Source of the DNA: JAFGSZ01 sp964492185
GTDB taxonomy: Bacteria > Bacteroidota > Bacteroidia > Bacteroidales > UBA10428
NCBI GenBank assembly: GCA_964492185.1
Contig: CAZBJH010000069.1
Span: forward strand, 1 to 17,870
DNA: 17,870 bases
Direction of reading: 5' to 3'
Shown here: piece after piece, positions 15,414-17,870 of the stretch
How positions within the stretch are numbered: position 1 is the stretch's first letter
Layout of the letters: the number at the start of each line of letters is the position of its first letter
The notes under the pieces: generated by a model
What the model saw: only the letters and a program-made list of their open reading frames with translations
Databases searched by the model: none
Told to the model about the DNA's origin: nothing
Made by a program: the position numbers and the translations under genes

Positions 15414-16715
15414 TTACCGGTTATTATTAAAGTCGTATTTTCCTTTCCATAATTTTTGCATTCTTTCTCTTATATCTGTTTCACGGGTATTTGATTGTGG
15501 CTTGTAAAGAAGGATATTTTTTATTTTCTCAGGCAAGAATTCTTCAACAGTAAAATTTTTATCATAATCATGTGCATATTTATAATCAGACCCGTAACCC
15601 AAATCTTTCATAAGGTTTGTAGGTGCGTTACGGATATTTAAAGGTACCGGAAGATCGCCTGTTTCTCTTACTTTTGATTGAGCGTTTTCAATTGCCAGAT
15701 ATGCAGAATTACTTTTAGGTGATGTGGCAAGGTAAATGGTTGTTTCGGAAAGGATTATGCGGGATTCGGGCCAACCTATCATATGAACGGACTGAAAGCA
15801 ACTGTTAGCGAGTAATAATGCATTTGGATTTGCCAGACCTATATCTTCAGCAGCAAGGATAACAAGTCTGCGGGCAATGAACTTGGGATCTTCACCACCT
15901 TCTACCATTCTTGCAAGCCAATAAATAGCAGCATTAGGATCACTCCCCCGGACAGATTTGATGAATGCAGATATAATATCATAGTGTTGTTCTCCCATTT
16001 TGTCATATAGTGCAATGTTTTCCTGCACTTTTTCGAGTACTAGTGCATTATCTATCCTGATTTGCTTTTTCCCCTGTTCAATGCCCGGGGCTGTCACCAG
16101 TTCGATAACATTTAGCAGTTTTCGTGCATCACCGCCTGATAATCTCAATAAGGCTTCGTTTTCAACGATCTTTATCTTGTATTTCTTTAAATATGTATCC
16201 TGTGCTAATGCCCGGTTCATTATTTCCAGCAGTTCATTCTTTTCGAGTGTTTTAAGAACATATACCTGGCAGCGTGAAAGGAGGGGGGATATAACTTCAA
16301 AAGAAGGATTTTCTGTTGTGGCGCCAATAAGCGTTATAATACCCTGTTCAACCGAACCCAGCAGTGAATCTTGTTGGGATTTACTGAAACGGTGGATCTC
16401 ATCAATAAAAAGAATTGGGTTGGGCTGGTTGAAGAATTGTTGCTTTTTTGCTTTTTCTATGGTATCACGGACATCTTTAACACCACTGTTAATAGCACTC
16501 AAACCATAAAACGGTCTGTTCAACCGGTTCGCGATGATTCTTGCAAGGGTTGTTTTCCCAACACCCGGGGGGCCCCACAATATGAAGGAAGGTAAAATGC
16601 CGGATTCAATGCTGTTACGCAGTATCGATCCTTTACCAACGAGGTGTTTTTGACCAACATACTCATCTATTGTTTTTGGCCGCGAGCGATCGGCGAGAGG
16701 CTGGTTTGTATGCAT
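15414..16715 (-). CDS. rarA: RarA (MgsA) replication-associated recombination AAA+ ATPase
   Basis: A 433-residue cytoplasmic AAA+ ATPase related to clamp loaders, acting at stalled replication forks together with single-strand-binding protein and RecA. The N-terminus reads L-A-D-R-x-R-P-x-T-I-D-E-Y-V-G-Q, as in the family. Walker A G-P-P-G-V-G-K-T-T is at 48-56, Walker B I-L-F-I-D-E-I-H at 101-108 with D105 and E106, sensor 1 G-A-T-T-E-N-P at 131-137, and the arginine finger R148 in L-L-S-R-C. The C-terminal half carries the family signatures S-x-R-G-S-D-P-N-A-A-I-Y-W-L-A-R-M and E-D-I-G-L-A-N-P. Length is normal. It is the first gene of a two-gene unit with kdsA. A -7-like box lies 22 bases before the start. 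Confidence 0.97.
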   Translation of the reverse strand: MHTNQPLADRSRPKTIDEYVGQKHLVGKGSILRNSIESGILPSFILWGPPGVGKTTLARIIANRLNRPFYGLSAINSGVKDVRDTIEKAKKQQFFNQPNPILFIDEIHRFSKSQQDSLLGSVEQGIITLIGATTENPSFEVISPLLSRCQVYVLKTLEKNELLEIMNRALAQDTYLKKYKIKIVENEALLRLSGGDARKLLNVIELVTAPGIEQGKKQIRIDNALVLEKVQENIALYDKMGEQHYDIISAFIKSVRGSDPNAAIYWLARMVEGGEDPKFIARRLVILAAEDIGLANPNALLLANSCFQSVHMIGWPESRIILSETTIYLATSPKSNSAYLAIENAQSKVRETGDLPVPLNIRNAPTNLMKDLGYGSDYKYAHDYDKNFTVEEFLPEKIKNILLYKPQSNTRETDIRERMQKLWKGKYDFNNNR

Positions 16716-16736
16716 AAATATTTTACATTATGAGTT

Positions 16737-16744
16737 CAAATATA
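16737..16744 (-). promoter_or_regulatory. Candidate -7 element for rarA-kdsA
   Basis: On the minus strand this reads TATATTTG, an exact TAnnTTTG match, 22 bases before the rarA ATG, which would give a short leader of about 15 bases. The sensor-phosphatase gene has the same box at the same distance (7166-7173), which slightly strengthens both. No well-placed -33 box was found. Confidence 0.4.
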
Positions 16745-16864
16745 GTGTAATTTCAAGCTTTGACCGATGATCTTTCAAATTTATAAACAATTCGAATTAA
16801 TTATTATCATATCAGAACCACATTTATATTATATTCGTGTTGACAACCATTAAGGCATCAAACT

Positions 16865-17671
16865 ATGAAAAACAAAGTAGTCATTATCACAGGGGCATCC
16901 TCGGGTATCGGACTGGCATGTGCAAGGGAATTTGCCCGTGAAGGAGCGAATGTTGTAATTGCTGCACGGAGTTATGATAAGCTACAGGAAATATCGCGGG
17001 ATATTGAATCCACCGGGACATCGTGTTTACCTTTACAAACGGATGTGACCCTTGAAGTAGACTGTAAAAACCTTGTAATGAAAGCAGTTGAAAAATATGG
17101 CGGTGTTGATATCCTTGTAAATAATGCTGGTATTTCAATGCGGGCACTTTTTGATGTTGTTGAAATACCCGTACTTAAAAAAATAATGGATGTGAATTTC
17201 TGGGGTACTGTCTATTGCACCAAATATGCATTACCTTATATACAAGAAAGAAAGGGTACTATTATAGGTGTTTCTTCTTTGGCAGGTTTTCATGGTCTTC
17301 CCGGACGAACAGCTTATTCAGCATCCAAATTTGCCATACATGGTTTCCTGGAAAGTGTACGTATAGAAAATATGAAAAAAGGCGTGCAGGTAATGATACT
17401 TGCTGCCGGTTTTACTAATTCGAATATTAGAAAGAATGCCCTTGATGCCAATGGTAAACCTCAGGGTGAAACTCCCCTGGAAGAAAAAAATCTGACATCT
17501 CCCGGGAAAGTTGCCAGAATAATGATCCGTTCAATACGAAAAAATAAGCGGAATAAGATAATGACTATGGAAGGTCAGTTGATGGTGTTTTTTCAGCGTA
17601 TTATACCGTATATTACCGACAGGGTTATATATAATAAGTTTGCAAGAGAACCGAATTCACCGATTAAATAG
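16865..17671 (+). CDS. Short-chain dehydrogenase/reductase (SDR) family oxidoreductase
   Basis: A 268-residue classical SDR using NAD(P)(H). The Rossmann nucleotide-binding motif T-G-A-S-S-G-I-G is at 9-16, N-N-A-G at 86-89, the structural asparagine N111 in D-V-N-F-W-G, the catalytic serine in V-S-S at 136-138, and Y151 with K155 in Y-S-A-S-K. A-R-S at 35-37 after the second strand, with a basic residue, leans towards NADP(H). The substrate cannot be told. The C-terminal tail is basic and includes a hydrophobic stretch (near 235-255), perhaps membrane-associated. Length is normal, but the TAG stop (17669-17671) is the first three bases of a mobile-element-like repeat, so the native 3' end may have been replaced. 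It is divergent from rarA, with about 150 bases between the starts. Confidence 0.93.
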   Translation: MKNKVVIITGASSGIGLACAREFAREGANVVIAARSYDKLQEISRDIESTGTSCLPLQTDVTLEVDCKNLVMKAVEKYGGVDILVNNAGISMRALFDVVEIPVLKKIMDVNFWGTVYCTKYALPYIQERKGTIIGVSSLAGFHGLPGRTAYSASKFAIHGFLESVRIENMKKGVQVMILAAGFTNSNIRKNALDANGKPQGETPLEEKNLTSPGKVARIMIRSIRKNKRNKIMTMEGQLMVFFQRIIPYITDRVIYNKFAREPNSPIK

Positions 17672-17813
17672 TGTCTGTCCATAATGTCCGATATCCGCGT
17701 TGCTGTTCACATTTTAAATCCTCAAATACTTTAGTATACCGCGGGTTAAAATGTTCACGCGCCTTGATCTCGAACATTCTGAACAAACACAATGAGTTTA
17801 TTGACAGATTCTA
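17669..17813. mobile_element. MITE-like element of about 145 bp with terminal inverted repeats
   Basis: The left end TAGTGTCTGTCCATAAT (17669-17685) and the right end TTTATTGACAGATTCTA (17797-17813) are imperfect inverted repeats (13 of 17). An inner stem is formed by ACATTTTAA at 17709-17717 and TTAAAATGT at 17746-17754. The interior has no transposase frame. Both outer ends start or finish with TA, consistent with TA-target elements such as IS630-type, but this assignment is inference. The element abuts the SDR gene so closely that it provides the stop codon. It may also act as a 3' hairpin. Confidence 0.6.
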
Positions 17814-17815
17814 AA

Positions 17816-17870
17816 TAGTGTCTGTCCATAAAGTCCCATTTGCCGCGTTACGCTTGTCCGAAAATTGCTC
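17816..17870. mobile_element. Second, partial copy of the MITE-like element
   Basis: TAGTGTCTGTCCATAAAGTCC repeats the left end of the preceding copy with a single change (17689 region: AATGTCC versus AAAGTCC), and both then share CCGCGTT. Only two bases (17814-17815) separate it from the first copy. After CCGCGTT the two copies diverge, and this one is cut by the window edge, so its right end and any coding content cannot be seen. Confidence 0.6.

Noticed and set aside
16000..16509. 169-codon plus-strand open frame inside rarA
   Set aside because: It is antisense to conserved rarA motifs; its serine- and phenylalanine-rich product reflects the complementary strand.

Overview
The window looks like chromosomal DNA of a member of the Bacteroidota, probably an environmental or uncultured lineage. 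It is AT-rich. Starts generally lack a Shine-Dalgarno sequence, as is usual in this phylum. One protein ends in a type IX secretion (T9SS) sorting domain, another is a propeller/Y_Y_Y sensor of the kind found in Bacteroidota hybrid regulators, and a third pairs DUF2027 with an Smr domain, an architecture typical of the phylum.

Left part (about 190-10150, all minus strand). In transcription order there are two exported thioredoxin-fold proteins (9664-10146 and 8917-9519), a membrane-anchored beta-lactamase-fold serine hydrolase (7210-8547), a large transmembrane sensor (3860-7144), a secreted propeller/CnaB-like protein with a T9SS signal (1182-3761) and a 319-residue protein of unknown function (193-1152). 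The sensor has two seven-bladed-type periplasmic propellers and a Y_Y_Y domain, but its cytoplasmic output is a SpoIIE/PP2C phosphatase instead of a histidine kinase. The last four genes are separated by only 29-98 bases and may form one envelope-sensing and surface-protein unit; this is inference from layout.

Middle part (10247-14276). A threonine aldolase on the plus strand overlaps the 3' end of queA (minus strand, tRNA queuosine synthesis) by 31 bases, tail to tail. A divergent region with a perfect 12-bp inverted repeat covering the queA start codon separates queA from a DUF2027-Smr gene that starts with GTG. Six bases after that gene's stop lies rnpB, the RNase P RNA, which ends in a strong intrinsic terminator.

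Right part (14277-17870). A gap of about 300 bases holds a 13-bp hairpin. Then comes a rarA-kdsA pair on the minus strand (AAA+ fork-maintenance ATPase and the LPS/KDO enzyme KDO-8-P synthase of the metal-dependent type), and a plus-strand short-chain dehydrogenase. The dehydrogenase stop codon is the first three bases of a short terminal-inverted-repeat element of about 145 bp. A second copy of the element starts immediately after it and runs off the window. A matching end fragment sits at positions 1-23, so copies of this non-coding repeat family bracket the window.

Most genes are ordinary housekeeping or envelope genes. The points most worth a second look are the sensor-phosphatase cluster, the unknown protein at its end, the MITE-like repeats, the queA leader hairpin and the tight Smr-rnpB junction. 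I saw no CRISPR array, tRNA, rRNA or transposase gene.
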